Shown: positions 26,670 to 34,668, counted from the stretch's first letter. The stretch: 44,551 nt of DNA from Pedosphaera sp. (GCA_009695275.1 SIBF01000010.1:1-44551), one strand, 5' to 3'. The notes: a model not told the origin generated them from the sequence alone. Made by a program: numbers and translations.

Positions 26670-26807
26670 ATGTCGGCGGAAATCATGGCTTCGACTGTCA
26701 GCAAAAACGTCAGCAAAGGTGTAGTAGCGGTGCTGGTTCTTGTAGTGACAGTGTTAGCTTGTGTAGCCAATGAAAATGGCTATTTTCGACCTGAAAACGA
26801 CGCTTGA
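26670..26807 (+). CDS. Possible 45-residue small membrane protein or lipoprotein
   Basis: A short frame of 45 codons with one of the best ribosome sites in the window: GGAGGAG at 26660-26666, three bases before the ATG. The translation has a polar start (MSAEIMASTVSKNVSK), a hydrophobic core VVAVLVLVVTVLAC and a polar tail ending ENDA. The LAC at 29-31 resembles a lipobox, which would leave a 15-residue lipoprotein, or the segment may simply span the membrane. No family was recognised. It lies in a decayed, tRNA-fragment-bearing region, so a chance frame is a real possibility. Confidence 0.35.
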   Translation: MSAEIMASTVSKNVSKGVVAVLVLVVTVLACVANENGYFRPENDA

Positions 26808-26968
26808 GGCGACCGATTCCGACCCTCGCCTTTGCAGGCTCCTGGCGATTTGACCTCCAGCAAAAGCTCCAGTGAATGGTTATTCAAAGTAGTAATGGAG
26901 TCGTGACAGAGCAGGCTTGAATTGTGGTGTAAATCGGGCACAGTGACTGCGTCTGAAGCGGCTTTTTT

Positions 26969-26992
26969 GTTCGAGTCCGGCCACCGGCACCA
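26969..26992 (+). other. tRNA 3'-tail fragment (possible attachment-site remnant)
   Basis: The sequence reads G, T-loop TTCGAGT, stem half CCGGC, acceptor half CACCGGC, discriminator A and CCA, a textbook tRNA 3' end. The upstream bases are a T-run that cannot form the T-stem, and no GCCGGTG acceptor start lies about 70 bases upstream, so the tRNA is not complete. It is a different tRNA from the tail at 9495-9519 but lies in the same orientation. Integrases often recombine at just such 3' ends. Confidence 0.55.
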
Positions 26993-27088
26993 GTGATCCA
27001 AGCACGCGAGCTGCCTCGGGATGGCACCACGACGGATCGAGGCAGGTTTCAAGAATCCCAACACCTGCTGACTTTCAGAACAGTTAAA

Positions 27089-27108
27089 TCAACCAATTGA
27101 TCGGTTGA
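27089..27108. promoter_or_regulatory. Palindrome upstream of the small conserved gene
   Basis: TCAACC and GGTTGA form a perfect 6-bp inverted repeat around AATTGATC, 50 bases upstream of the GTG at 27158. A TetR- or MarR-type operator would look like this. No regulator is adjacent and the spacer is not symmetric, so the assignment is tentative. Confidence 0.3.
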
Positions 27109-27157
27109 AATGATCGTGGCTTTGATTCCGGGGACGTGTTAAGGTGCCGTCCTAATT

Positions 27158-27421
27158 GTGAAACGACAATCAACTACATCAACTCCATCCACTAGAACTA
27201 GAACCGGTGCTCGCGCTTTGGAAGAAGGTCAACTTTGGCAGTTGACTGGTGGCTTCATGCGGATAGGCCACGTCGGCAAACTTCTGGTCCAATACAAACT
27301 CATGAAAGTGCCCGAGCGGCGGGCAGTGCCCGTGAGGATCAGTTCAATTCAGGATGTTCGGAACCTCCTCAAGGAGCATCGTGCGGTCTTGGTCCCTCAG
27401 AAAGCGGTGGCGAAGGCCTGA
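27158..27421 (+). CDS. Conserved small protein of unknown function
   Basis: An 87-residue protein with a GTG start. The first 20 residues are Ser/Thr/Arg-rich and poorly structured. After that comes a compact region with EGQLWQLTGGFMRIGHVGKL, LVQYKLMK, PVRISSIQDVRNLLKEH. The pattern of a short beta-rich core (a 'length-of-column, line-of-sight' type EGQxWxL...GKxLVxYK) resembles small hypothetical proteins I recall from verrucomicrobial genomes. No catalytic residues or membrane segment are visible. It lies alone between the tRNA-tail region and the CotH-family gene and is about 100 bases from the latter. Function unknown. Confidence 0.5.
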   Translation: MKRQSTTSTPSTRTRTGARALEEGQLWQLTGGFMRIGHVGKLLVQYKLMKVPERRAVPVRISSIQDVRNLLKEHRAVLVPQKAVAKA

Positions 27422-27523
27422 TTCGGAGTTGGAGGGAGGGCAGGGGACGCATGGTGCTGCAGAGGGATTGGCCAAACGCGGCGGTCCATGCTCGCTGAGA
27501 TCAATGGCAATTGAGGAATTGCG

Positions 27524-29794
27524 ATGAATCCGGGTGGGACATTGAGGCTTGTTATACTGAGCGCGGTCACAAACTGCGCTTTTGGCACCGTGACACTTGA
27601 GTTGTCAAGTGGCTCACAATCAATGGGAAGCGACCATTTTCGCTCGATTTCAAAAAGCGCAATCTATGGCCGCGTAGAGTATAAAAGCCTTTTTGAATAC
27701 AGCAATCCTTGGAATTCTCAAACGTGCTCCAAGGCGCTGCTGCTTCTCGGACTCTTGCTGGCTTCCATGCCGCCATGGCGAGTCAGCTCCGCAGAGGCTC
27801 TGCATCCTTCCATCGCTTCATCCACGGCTTCAAGTTCGGATCTCCGGGTATCGTTTTCTATTCCAGGCAGACTGATCACAAACAGCGTCTCCCTGACTCT
27901 CAGCGTTGGGCGCGACAAGGCCGGCATCCGATACACTACGGATGGATCTGTCCCGACAGAGCGATCGGCTTTGTACTCGGTGCCGATTGTGATCACCAAT
28001 TCGGTGGCAATCGCCGCAAAGGCATTTGCCGGCGCGGAGCAGGGACTTGTTATCGGGAACACTTACACCTTCGTGGATGAGGCCATGATGACTCGATTTA
28101 GTTCGAATCTGCCACTGGTCTTAGTGCAGACGTTCGGGCGGGAGATCGAGCGCGAGCCCAAGACGCCGGCTTCGGTGTGGATTATTGAAGGCGGAAAGCA
28201 AAGGGCGACGTTGAGCGGCACCGTGAACTATAGTGGACGCGCTTTGCTCAATACGCGTGGACACAGCTCGCTCCGCTATCCCAAACGCTCCTATCATCTG
28301 AAGATCCGAAGCGCTGGAAATGAATCGGTGAATGTCTCTTTGCTCGGAATGCCCAAGGAATCGGACTGGGTGCTTTATGCCCCGTACTCGGACAAAACGT
28401 TGATGCGTGATGTGCTGGCGTATGAGATCAGCAATCAGATTGGAGAGTATGCGCCAAGAACCCGCTTCGTTGAAGTTTTCATCAGTGAATCAAATGGCAG
28501 GCTGAACCAGCGGCATTACATGGGCGTGTACGTCCTGGAAGAGAAAATTAAGCGTGATTCCGCGCGAGTGAAGATCGTGAAGCTAAAACCCAGCGATGCC
28601 ACGGCTCCAGACATCTCTGGCGGATACATTTTCAAGAAAGATCATACCGACCGGATGGACATGGGGGCGCCGAATCTAACGGGTCGCCCAAATTTTATGG
28701 GTGGAGGATCATCCATGCTCCGTCCGGGTTATCCCACCGGGCCTGGTGGGTTTCCCGGAGATCCTCGCGGCTTTCGGCCCAGCGAAGGAGGAGCCGAAGG
28801 CGGAATCTTTGACTTCCTGAGCGGTCGTGGGGGCCGGCCTGATGGAGCCGGAGGAAACGGCTTTTCCAATCGCAACCGGCTGCCGGATGCGGGTTCCGGT
28901 TTTGTCACCGCATCAGGCGCACAATTTTTGTTTGTGGAACCGAAGCCCGATGAGATTTCCCCTGCTCAACGCCAATGGCTGGCTGGACACATTCGGAAAT
29001 TGGAGGCGGTGCTTTACGGGCCGGATTTTGTTGACCCTGTGAAGGGCTACGCCGCTTACATCGATGCTGATTCGTTCATCGATCACCATTTGCTGGTCGA
29101 GGCGACCAAGAACATCGATGGGTTTCGCTTCAGTACATATTATCACAAGGATCGCGGTGGGAAGATCAAGATGGGACCAATTTGGGATTGGAACTTGAGT
29201 CTGGGGAACGCAACGGGCAAGCAAGGGTTTATGGCCGAGCATTGGTACTGGCCGCAACTGGATGACCAGCAGTACTCCTGGTTCCGCCGGTTGTTCCAAG
29301 ATCCAGATTTTGCGCAGAAGTATGTGGATCGCTGGGGCGAAGTTCGCACCAACCAATTCGCACTTGGAAGAATTTCGGCTCGCGTGGATGAACTGGCCCT
29401 GTTGCTTGATGAAGCCCAGGCGCGAAACCACCAAAAATGGCCGATCCTCGGACGCCAGGTCTGGCCGAACCATTTTGTGGGTCGCACGTACAATGACGAG
29501 GTGCAGTACATGAAATCATGGTTTGAACAACGGTTGACTTGGATTGATCATCAATTCGTTGTCGGCCCTGGGGTGAGCTTGTCAAAGGGCCAGATCACGC
29601 TTCAGGCCACTGGAGGGAAGGTTTTTTTCACATTGGATGGCACTGATCCGTGGGCGGCAGGAGGAGGTGTTTCGGTCAAGGCTCAACGCTACAAGGGGCC
29701 GATTCCGATGTCGGAGAATGTTAACCTCATGGCTCGCGTCCAAGACGGCTCGCGATGGAGTTGGCCTGTTCGCCAGGAAGCGCAGGCGAAGTAA
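27524..29794 (+). CDS. CotH-family (kinase-like) exported protein with MITE-encoded N-terminal insertion
   Basis: A 756-residue protein. AGGA seven bases before ATG 27524 supports this start. Residues about 11-53 are encoded by a MITE-like repeat; removing the repeat with one TA target copy deletes exactly 43 codons and restores MNPGGTLRLV joined to KSLFEY and the hydrophobic ALLLLGLLLAS. A chitobiase-like C-terminal-type module with GIRYTTDGSVPT follows. The CotH core starts near ARPLVLVQTFGRE-like LPLVLVQTFGREI and includes LNTRGHSSLRYPKRSYHLK, DKTLMRDVLAYEI, GVYVLEEKIKRD and MGPIWDWNLSLGNA, the family's atypical kinase-like motifs. A Gly/Pro-rich insert of about 60 residues lies in the middle (around 385-450). 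A second FTLDGTDP module ends the protein. CotH proteins phosphorylate spore or surface proteins in Bacillus; the target here is unknown. Confidence 0.85.
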   Translation: MNPGGTLRLVILSAVTNCAFGTVTLELSSGSQSMGSDHFRSISKSAIYGRVEYKSLFEYSNPWNSQTCSKALLLLGLLLASMPPWRVSSAEALHPSIASSTASSSDLRVSFSIPGRLITNSVSLTLSVGRDKAGIRYTTDGSVPTERSALYSVPIVITNSVAIAAKAFAGAEQGLVIGNTYTFVDEAMMTRFSSNLPLVLVQTFGREIEREPKTPASVWIIEGGKQRATLSGTVNYSGRALLNTRGHSSLRYPKRSYHLKIRSAGNESVNVSLLGMPKESDWVLYAPYSDKTLMRDVLAYEISNQIGEYAPRTRFVEVFISESNGRLNQRHYMGVYVLEEKIKRDSARVKIVKLKPSDATAPDISGGYIFKKDHTDRMDMGAPNLTGRPNFMGGGSSMLRPGYPTGPGGFPGDPRGFRPSEGGAEGGIFDFLSGRGGRPDGAGGNGFSNRNRLPDAGSGFVTASGAQFLFVEPKPDEISPAQRQWLAGHIRKLEAVLYGPDFVDPVKGYAAYIDADSFIDHHLLVEATKNIDGFRFSTYYHKDRGGKIKMGPIWDWNLSLGNATGKQGFMAEHWYWPQLDDQQYSWFRRLFQDPDFAQKYVDRWGEVRTNQFALGRISARVDELALLLDEAQARNHQKWPILGRQVWPNHFVGRTYNDEVQYMKSWFEQRLTWIDHQFVVGPGVSLSKGQITLQATGGKVFFTLDGTDPWAAGGGVSVKAQRYKGPIPMSENVNLMARVQDGSRWSWPVRQEAQAK
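27553..27683 (+). repeat. MITE-like 131-bp palindromic element, copy 1
   Basis: This segment is nearly identical over its whole 131 bp to the reverse complement of 43223-43353; I count about four differences. Its ends, TATACTGAGCGCGG and CCGCGTAGAGTATA, form imperfect terminal inverted repeats of about 35 bp with conserved inner parts such as TGCGCTTTT. A central hairpin CACTTGA-GTTG-TCAAGTG lies at 27594-27611. TA at both edges fits a TA target duplication, as used by IS630/Tc1-mariner elements. It has no transposase. It is open in the CotH frame. Confidence 0.85.
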
Positions 29795-29994
29795 GGTTGT
29801 AGTTGTTGCGGTGAACGGCATCGACTTTTCAGCACTCTAGTTCCCAGTCCGCCAGCTTCAGCTCTCCGAGTTCAAGAATGCTCGAATGATCTTGCTGCGC
29901 GACTGAGTTTGCCGTCATTATTTTTTCGCAGTCTGATCCTGAGAACGCAGTGCTTTCGCGCTCTGGTGTGTTGTGGGCATGTGGGAAGAACTGA

Positions 29995-30807
29995 ATGAAC
30001 GACGGCGGATTGATGAAGGGGATGAAGCGATACGCTATTGGCGGATTGGCCGGATTGTGCGCGATGGCGCTCATAGGGCTGTTTCTTGGCGCATGTTCGA
30101 CGGTGCAACGGACAGTCACGATGCCGCCCGAGATCGAAGGGGCAACTTTCGTAGGGAACAAGGTGTGCATGGATTGCCACACGAACATCGCCCGCGCTTT
30201 TCCCGCAAGCCCGCATGCCAGGTTTCACAAGGATGACTTGAAGTGGGCGGGCATTTCTGGATGTGAATCCTGTCACGGTGCCGGCAGCCGGCATGTGGCC
30301 GCCGGCGGCGGCCGAAATAGCTTGATCGTAAATCCCGGTAAAGATCCCACGACGTGTTTCAACTGCCATCTTGAAGTCCACGCGGAGTTCAGGCTCCCGC
30401 AACATCATCCGGTGGTCGAAGGGCGGATGAATTGCGTTCAGTGCCATGATCCTCACGGGCGCGACATCATGAAACCTGCGCGCGGGCTGGCGATGGCGCG
30501 TTTGAACGAATCGTGCGCCACGTGCCACCGTGATCAGGCGAGGTCATTTGTGTTCGAGCACGAAGCGTTGCGCGAGGGTTGCACTGTGTGTCACACGCCG
30601 CACGGAGGAATCAATCGCAAGATGCTCATCCAACCGGACAACAATCTCTGCCTGCGCTGTCATTCGGAAATCCAGCAAAGACCAGGTGACGGACTTATCC
30701 TTGGGAAAATGGATCATTCATCCAACGCCCGTGGAAGGACTTGCTGGGCTGCGGGATGCCACAGCGCCGTCCACGGCTCGAACATCAATGCGCGGTTGCA
30801 TTACTAA
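29995..30807 (+). CDS. Octaheme c-type cytochrome lipoprotein (MtrA/DmsE-like)
   Basis: A 270-residue multiheme cytochrome. Seven CXXCH sites are visible at 58, 90, 121, 147, 174, 196 and 219 (first Cys of each), plus a CX4CH site at 250-256 (CWAAGCH), giving eight hemes. Additional His residues, such as those in AFPASPHARFH, QHHP and FEHE, may be distal ligands. The N-terminus has a hydrophobic helix and a lipobox LGAC with Cys34, so the protein is likely a lipoprotein. Pairing of CXXCH motifs is like the MtrA/DmsE/PioA group, which usually has ten hemes. An ATG at 30013 is an alternative start. The next gene encodes an outer-membrane barrel 13 bases downstream, so the pair probably moves electrons through the outer membrane. 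Confidence 0.88.
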   Translation: MNDGGLMKGMKRYAIGGLAGLCAMALIGLFLGACSTVQRTVTMPPEIEGATFVGNKVCMDCHTNIARAFPASPHARFHKDDLKWAGISGCESCHGAGSRHVAAGGGRNSLIVNPGKDPTTCFNCHLEVHAEFRLPQHHPVVEGRMNCVQCHDPHGRDIMKPARGLAMARLNESCATCHRDQARSFVFEHEALREGCTVCHTPHGGINRKMLIQPDNNLCLRCHSEIQQRPGDGLILGKMDHSSNARGRTCWAAGCHSAVHGSNINARLHY

Positions 30808-30820
30808 GGGAGGATTCTGA

Positions 30821-33316
30821 ATGAAGATTTTCAGTTTCATTTCCGTGCGAGGCAAGGGGCGATCCCGGTTTGCTTGGATCAGAAGCCGCACCTGCTCAGG
30901 CCTCGTTGCCGGTTACGTCACTGTCGCCAGACTGGCGCCCGTGACTTCCATCCACTCCTTCGGGGCGGAGGTGGATGTGACGAAGCTTCCGGCACCTGAA
31001 AAGACGACGGTGGATTTTGACCGGGACGTGCGTCCGATCTTTGAAGCATCGTGCCTGAAGTGCCACGGGCCGGAGCGGCCCAAGAGCCGGTTTAGCCTGG
31101 TGACGCGGGAATCCACGATCAAGGGGGGCGAGCATGGCGAGGCTGTGAAGGTGAACGACAGCTCCGCGAGTCCATTGATCCATTACGTGGCGAGAGTGGT
31201 GGCTGATATGGAGATGCCGCCTGACGGCAAGGGGGAACCATTGACAGCACAGCAAGTGGGTATCCTTCGCTCTTGGATCGATCAGGGAGCGAAGTGGTCC
31301 GAGAAGGATTCCGGTCGGGTGGCATCCTTATTCTCGATCACGCCCATGATGCGCTGGATCAATGTAAGCGGTAACCGGGGCGTGTTTCGCGAGCACACGG
31401 GCATGAGGGAGGGTTGGGACGGTGGCGCGCAGGATTTCGTATTCGAGGAGCGTCCTCGGCCCGGGGAGAAGTTTCGTGCGGAAGGAAGCTTGTTGGGCAA
31501 CGCGCAAGATTATCGTCTAAAACTAGATTACCAGCGAGCGGATGTGGGTTTTGTGCGAGGCGGTTTCGAACAGTATCACCGTTACTACGACGACACAGGT
31601 GGCTACTATGCGCCCTTCGCGACGAACTCCTTTGGTTCCGGGAGGGATTTGAGTGTCGAGCTGGGGAAGGTCTGGATCGACTTCGGGCTGACTCTTCCCC
31701 ATTGGCCTCGGATGGTGCTAGGGTACGAATACCAATACAAGGAAGGTACGAAATCATCGCTTGCGTGGAGCGAAGTCGAAGGGGATATCGCGGGTGCCCC
31801 GGAGGGACGCAAGATTTTTCCAGCGTACAAGAACCTGGATGAGAAACTTCACATTCTGAAGTTTGACATCAGCCATGAGATCGGCGGCTGGTCAATTGAA
31901 GATAATCTACGAACAGAGTTCTACGATCTCCGAAGTTCGCGAGTCGAAAGTGATGACTTGAAGGTGGGAAACCCGCCTCCAAAACCTGGTACTCGAGCGG
32001 ATGAGTCCACCGATCAGATCGAGGTGGTGAACACCCTTCGAGGTGAGAAGCTTATTCGGGAGTGGTTCATGGTGTCGGGTGGATACCTTTACTCGAAGCT
32101 AAATTCTGAGGCTGCTTTTACCTTATCGTCACCCTTTTTGGAGGATGAGTCGATGCCAATCACTTTGACACGGGAATCGCACGTCTTCAATGGCAGTACA
32201 AGGCTTGGCCCGTGGAAAGGGCTTACGTTTGTGGTCGGCTTGCAGAACGAATGGACGCGAGAGCTGGGATTTGGGAGTAGCCTCCAAACCTTCAATCCTG
32301 GAAAAAAAAACCAGTCAACGGATCTTCATGACTATTCATCAAACCGAAGCAAGGCGTTATGGGATGAGGATGTGGGGCTCCGCTACACAACGATTCCTTA
32401 CACTGTGCTCTTTGCTGAGGGGCGGATGAGGCAGGAATGGATTGATCATCATGAGTCAGATGATTTTAAGTCAGATTTCAATTTCAATGAATTCGAGCGC
32501 TTCACCGATGCGAAGTCGGATCTATACGAGTATCGGACCGGTTTCACTCTCTCGCCATGGCGACCGGTTATGTTGGAGGGAAACTTCAAGCACAGGCTGA
32601 AGGAAATCCGCTACACGCACTTGGTTGACTCGACGGTGCCATTCGACTTCGTCAACGATTTCGTAGGAAATGGCTATCCAGGGCACATTCTAGCTCGTGA
32701 CATTGAACTGGACCAATTCGAGTTGAAGCTGGCACTCCGCCCGGCCTCTTGGCTCAAGACCACTTTCAAATATCAGCTCGTCGCGACGGATTACGAGACT
32801 ACGACAGCTTACAGCATGGCATTGCCGCTCGATAGCAATGATCCCATCACACAGCCAGGCGGGAGCCTTCTGGCGGGCAACTACGACGCGCACATCTACA
32901 GCGCCAGCGCGACGATGACTCCCTGGCGGCGGCTCGTGTGGAGTACAACATTTTCCTACAGCGATTCGCGGACGGTAACTGGTGTGAATGGCCACGCCGG
33001 GACGGTTCCGTATAAGGGAGACATTTACAGCGTTCTCTCGATGGCGAACGTGGTCATCGACGAAAAGACCGACTGGCATGTGAACTACACCTATTCGCGT
33101 GGCAACTACGACCAGGATGGAGCCTCAGCCGCGCTTCCTCTGGGCATCTCTTACGAGCGGCATGGCGTCATGACCGGCCTCGCGCGGCGCTTTGGAAAGC
33201 GGATCACCACACATCTCCAATACGGCTACTTCCGGTATGACGAACCCAGTTCCGGTGGAGTGAGGGACTACACCGCCCACGCGATTCTCGGGATGGTCAA
33301 CGTGAAGTTCGAGTGA
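30821..33316 (+). CDS. Outer-membrane beta-barrel with fused N-terminal monoheme cytochrome domain (porin-cytochrome partner)
   Basis: An 831-residue protein of two parts. After an export signal, residues about 60-165 form a planctomycete-type cytochrome domain: VDFDRDVRPIFEASC, heme site CLKCH at 78-82, the KSRFSLVTRE strand, MPPDGKGEPLT and LRSWIDQGAKW. The rest (about 185-831) is a long series of alternating strands with aromatic girdles, such as FRAEGSLLGNAQDYRLKLDY, MVLGYEYQYKEG and THLQYGYFRYDE, ending in MVNVKFE. The number of strands looks like 20 or more, comparable to MtrB/PioB barrels. It directly follows the octaheme cytochrome. MtrB-type barrels sheath an MtrA-type cytochrome; a fused periplasmic heme domain is not part of the usual design. 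I did not see the MtrB N-terminal CXXC. Confidence 0.78.
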   Translation: MKIFSFISVRGKGRSRFAWIRSRTCSGLVAGYVTVARLAPVTSIHSFGAEVDVTKLPAPEKTTVDFDRDVRPIFEASCLKCHGPERPKSRFSLVTRESTIKGGEHGEAVKVNDSSASPLIHYVARVVADMEMPPDGKGEPLTAQQVGILRSWIDQGAKWSEKDSGRVASLFSITPMMRWINVSGNRGVFREHTGMREGWDGGAQDFVFEERPRPGEKFRAEGSLLGNAQDYRLKLDYQRADVGFVRGGFEQYHRYYDDTGGYYAPFATNSFGSGRDLSVELGKVWIDFGLTLPHWPRMVLGYEYQYKEGTKSSLAWSEVEGDIAGAPEGRKIFPAYKNLDEKLHILKFDISHEIGGWSIEDNLRTEFYDLRSSRVESDDLKVGNPPPKPGTRADESTDQIEVVNTLRGEKLIREWFMVSGGYLYSKLNSEAAFTLSSPFLEDESMPITLTRESHVFNGSTRLGPWKGLTFVVGLQNEWTRELGFGSSLQTFNPGKKNQSTDLHDYSSNRSKALWDEDVGLRYTTIPYTVLFAEGRMRQEWIDHHESDDFKSDFNFNEFERFTDAKSDLYEYRTGFTLSPWRPVMLEGNFKHRLKEIRYTHLVDSTVPFDFVNDFVGNGYPGHILARDIELDQFELKLALRPASWLKTTFKYQLVATDYETTTAYSMALPLDSNDPITQPGGSLLAGNYDAHIYSASATMTPWRRLVWSTTFSYSDSRTVTGVNGHAGTVPYKGDIYSVLSMANVVIDEKTDWHVNYTYSRGNYDQDGASAALPLGISYERHGVMTGLARRFGKRITTHLQYGYFRYDEPSSGGVRDYTAHAILGMVNVKFE

Positions 33317-33318
33317 AG

Positions 33319-33333
33319 ATCGCCAATGGCGAT
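33319..33333. terminator. Small hairpin between convergent genes, possible terminator
   Basis: ATCGCC and GGCGAT pair around AAT three bases after the barrel stop codon and about 30 bases from the stop of the convergent FucU-like gene. Neither strand has a long T-run directly after it; a TTTTT lies 28 bases on. A weak bidirectional terminator is possible. Confidence 0.3.
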
Positions 33334-33364
33334 TGTTCGGCACGATCATCCCTGCACTGTCTTT

Positions 33365-33811
33365 TTACGACTCCCGGCATCCGATGGTGAGCAGAACATT
33401 CGCCCACAATGCCTGATCGCCTGTCTGGATTGTGAGCACGTGATCCGGTGAAGCAACCGCCTGATAAAAGTCCCATTTCTGAATCGATTCGAGCGTGAGG
33501 TTCAATCCGGCCTCGGCGATGACCCGGCGGTAATCATTCCATACGGGCGGTTCGCCTCTTTGTGCATACGGATCATCCGGAGGAATACCCATCGTGTTGA
33601 TTCGATCCACTGGTAGTGCGCTTAACACGGCTCGCAGGGCTTGTTCGCACGTGATGATTCCAGGGGACAGATTCATGCAAACCAGTTCTGCTTGAGGACC
33701 CCGTTTGTGGGAGGCGGGATAATTTCCGTCCGCGATCAGCACCAAACCGTGGTGACCTGCGCGGGCCAGGACTTCGTTGATCCTGGGGTGAATGAGCTGG
33801 TGTTTCAGCAT
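33365..33811 (-). CDS. RbsD/FucU-family sugar mutarotase
   Basis: A 148-residue protein of the RbsD/FucU fold, closer to FucU. It starts MLKHQLIHPRINEVLARAGH, with His20 region conserved, then LVLIADGNYPA, a segment ending LPVDRINTM, and the C-terminal WDFYQAVA ... TIQTGDQALWANVLLTIG. These enzymes speed the exchange between anomers or between pyranose and furanose forms of L-fucose or D-ribose, usually as oligomeric rings. The start overlaps the end of the sugar isomerase gene by seven bases. It may prepare the cyclic form needed by that isomerase. Confidence 0.82.
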   Translation of the reverse strand: MLKHQLIHPRINEVLARAGHHGLVLIADGNYPASHKRGPQAELVCMNLSPGIITCEQALRAVLSALPVDRINTMGIPPDDPYAQRGEPPVWNDYRRVIAEAGLNLTLESIQKWDFYQAVASPDHVLTIQTGDQALWANVLLTIGCRES

Positions 33812-34635
33812 GAATGATCTCCTCTGAAGAATTGGTTAAAGGCTCGCATGGTTTGTGATGCCGCAGAATCTCCGTCGGGCAATGGGACGATTTCTGCGGA
33901 GACGAATCCGGAGTAACCGATTTCGTGCAGGGCTGTGGCGATCGGCTTGACGTCAAGATGCCCGTAACCGATCGCCCGCCGATTCGTGTCCGCGAAATGG
34001 ATGTGGCCCACCGTCGAGCCTGCTTCGCGAAGTGATCCAGCCACGTCCTGCTCTTCGATGTTCATGTGGAATAGATCGCAAAGAAGTTTGACGCTTTTTG
34101 TTCGCAATGGAGCGAGCAGTTCCAAACCTTGAGCCACTGTGTTTACTAGGTTTGTTTCATAGCGATTCAAATGCTCGAAGAACAGTGGCACTCCAGCCGA
34201 GTGCGCGCGTGGTCCGAGTGAATCCAATGCCTCTCGCAACCATTCGATTGCCTGTTCGCGCGAGACATCGGCTTCCCATTTTCCCTGCATTGAGCCAACG
34301 ATTGCTGGAGCTCCGAATGCGGCTGCGAAATCAACCAGGGAAGCTACGAAGTCTTTGGCTCGTGCCCGCACCTGAGAAGAGGGATCGGTGAGCCTCAGTT
34401 GATGCACGACCCAGCCCGCGCCGGTTCCCATCGCGGCAAGCTTTAGATTGTGATCCCGAAGCAGGCCCTGCAATTCCTTCGCATTGATCGAATCTGGAGA
34501 CCTCGGGAAGATCTCGACTGCGTTGAATCCCAGCGCGCTTGCCCTGGCACAATTCTGAGGCAGATCGCCCCGGAACACGAATGGGCCACCTCGGGCCTCC
34601 GGGACCAGCGAAATTGTAACGGCGGATTGGATCAT
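33805..34635 (-). CDS. Sugar phosphate isomerase/epimerase (xylose isomerase-like TIM barrel)
   Basis: A 276-residue protein of the AP-endonuclease-2/xylose isomerase-like TIM barrel family. Candidate metal ligands are the Glu in FFEHLNRYETN, the Asp in LLCDLFHMN (with the nearby His), the His of HIHFADTNR and the Glu of FVSAEIVPLPDGD. The spacing is as in hydroxypyruvate isomerase and tagatose epimerase relatives. It would interconvert a keto- or aldo-sugar, or an epimer pair. Both flanking genes encode RbsD/FucU-type mutarotases, so the three likely act on one sugar. Xylose-isomerase-like barrels are also used in D-apiose and other rare-sugar routes, but nothing here identifies the substrate. 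Confidence 0.82.
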   Translation of the reverse strand: MIQSAVTISLVPEARGGPFVFRGDLPQNCARASALGFNAVEIFPRSPDSINAKELQGLLRDHNLKLAAMGTGAGWVVHQLRLTDPSSQVRARAKDFVASLVDFAAAFGAPAIVGSMQGKWEADVSREQAIEWLREALDSLGPRAHSAGVPLFFEHLNRYETNLVNTVAQGLELLAPLRTKSVKLLCDLFHMNIEEQDVAGSLREAGSTVGHIHFADTNRRAIGYGHLDVKPIATALHEIGYSGFVSAEIVPLPDGDSAASQTMRAFNQFFRGDHSC

Positions 34636-34668
34636 GGAAGTGCAACCTGCATCGGTTGTTTTACAAGA

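Larger units (their letters stand above)
26808..27157. other. Intergenic region with tRNA-derived sequence
   Basis: About 350 bases without a convincing gene. A - strand open frame covers part of it, but its translation (HWCRWPDSN) is what a tRNA end gives when translated, so it is judged spurious. The region contains an AGGCGA/TCGCCT inverted repeat near 26807-26831, the tRNA tail at 26969-26992 and a palindrome at 27089-27108. Confidence 0.5.

Noticed and set aside
26807-26831. A third tRNA-like tail (GATTCCGACC similarity)
   Set aside because: It shares ten bases with the tail at 9495-9519 but has no T-loop TTC and no CCA end. It is better described as a small inverted repeat.
26780-27064. 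A 94-codon open frame on the - strand
   Set aside because: Part of its translation (HWCRWPDSN) is what a tRNA 3' end gives when read as protein, and the frame covers the tRNA tail at 26969-26992. No ribosome site or family match is visible.
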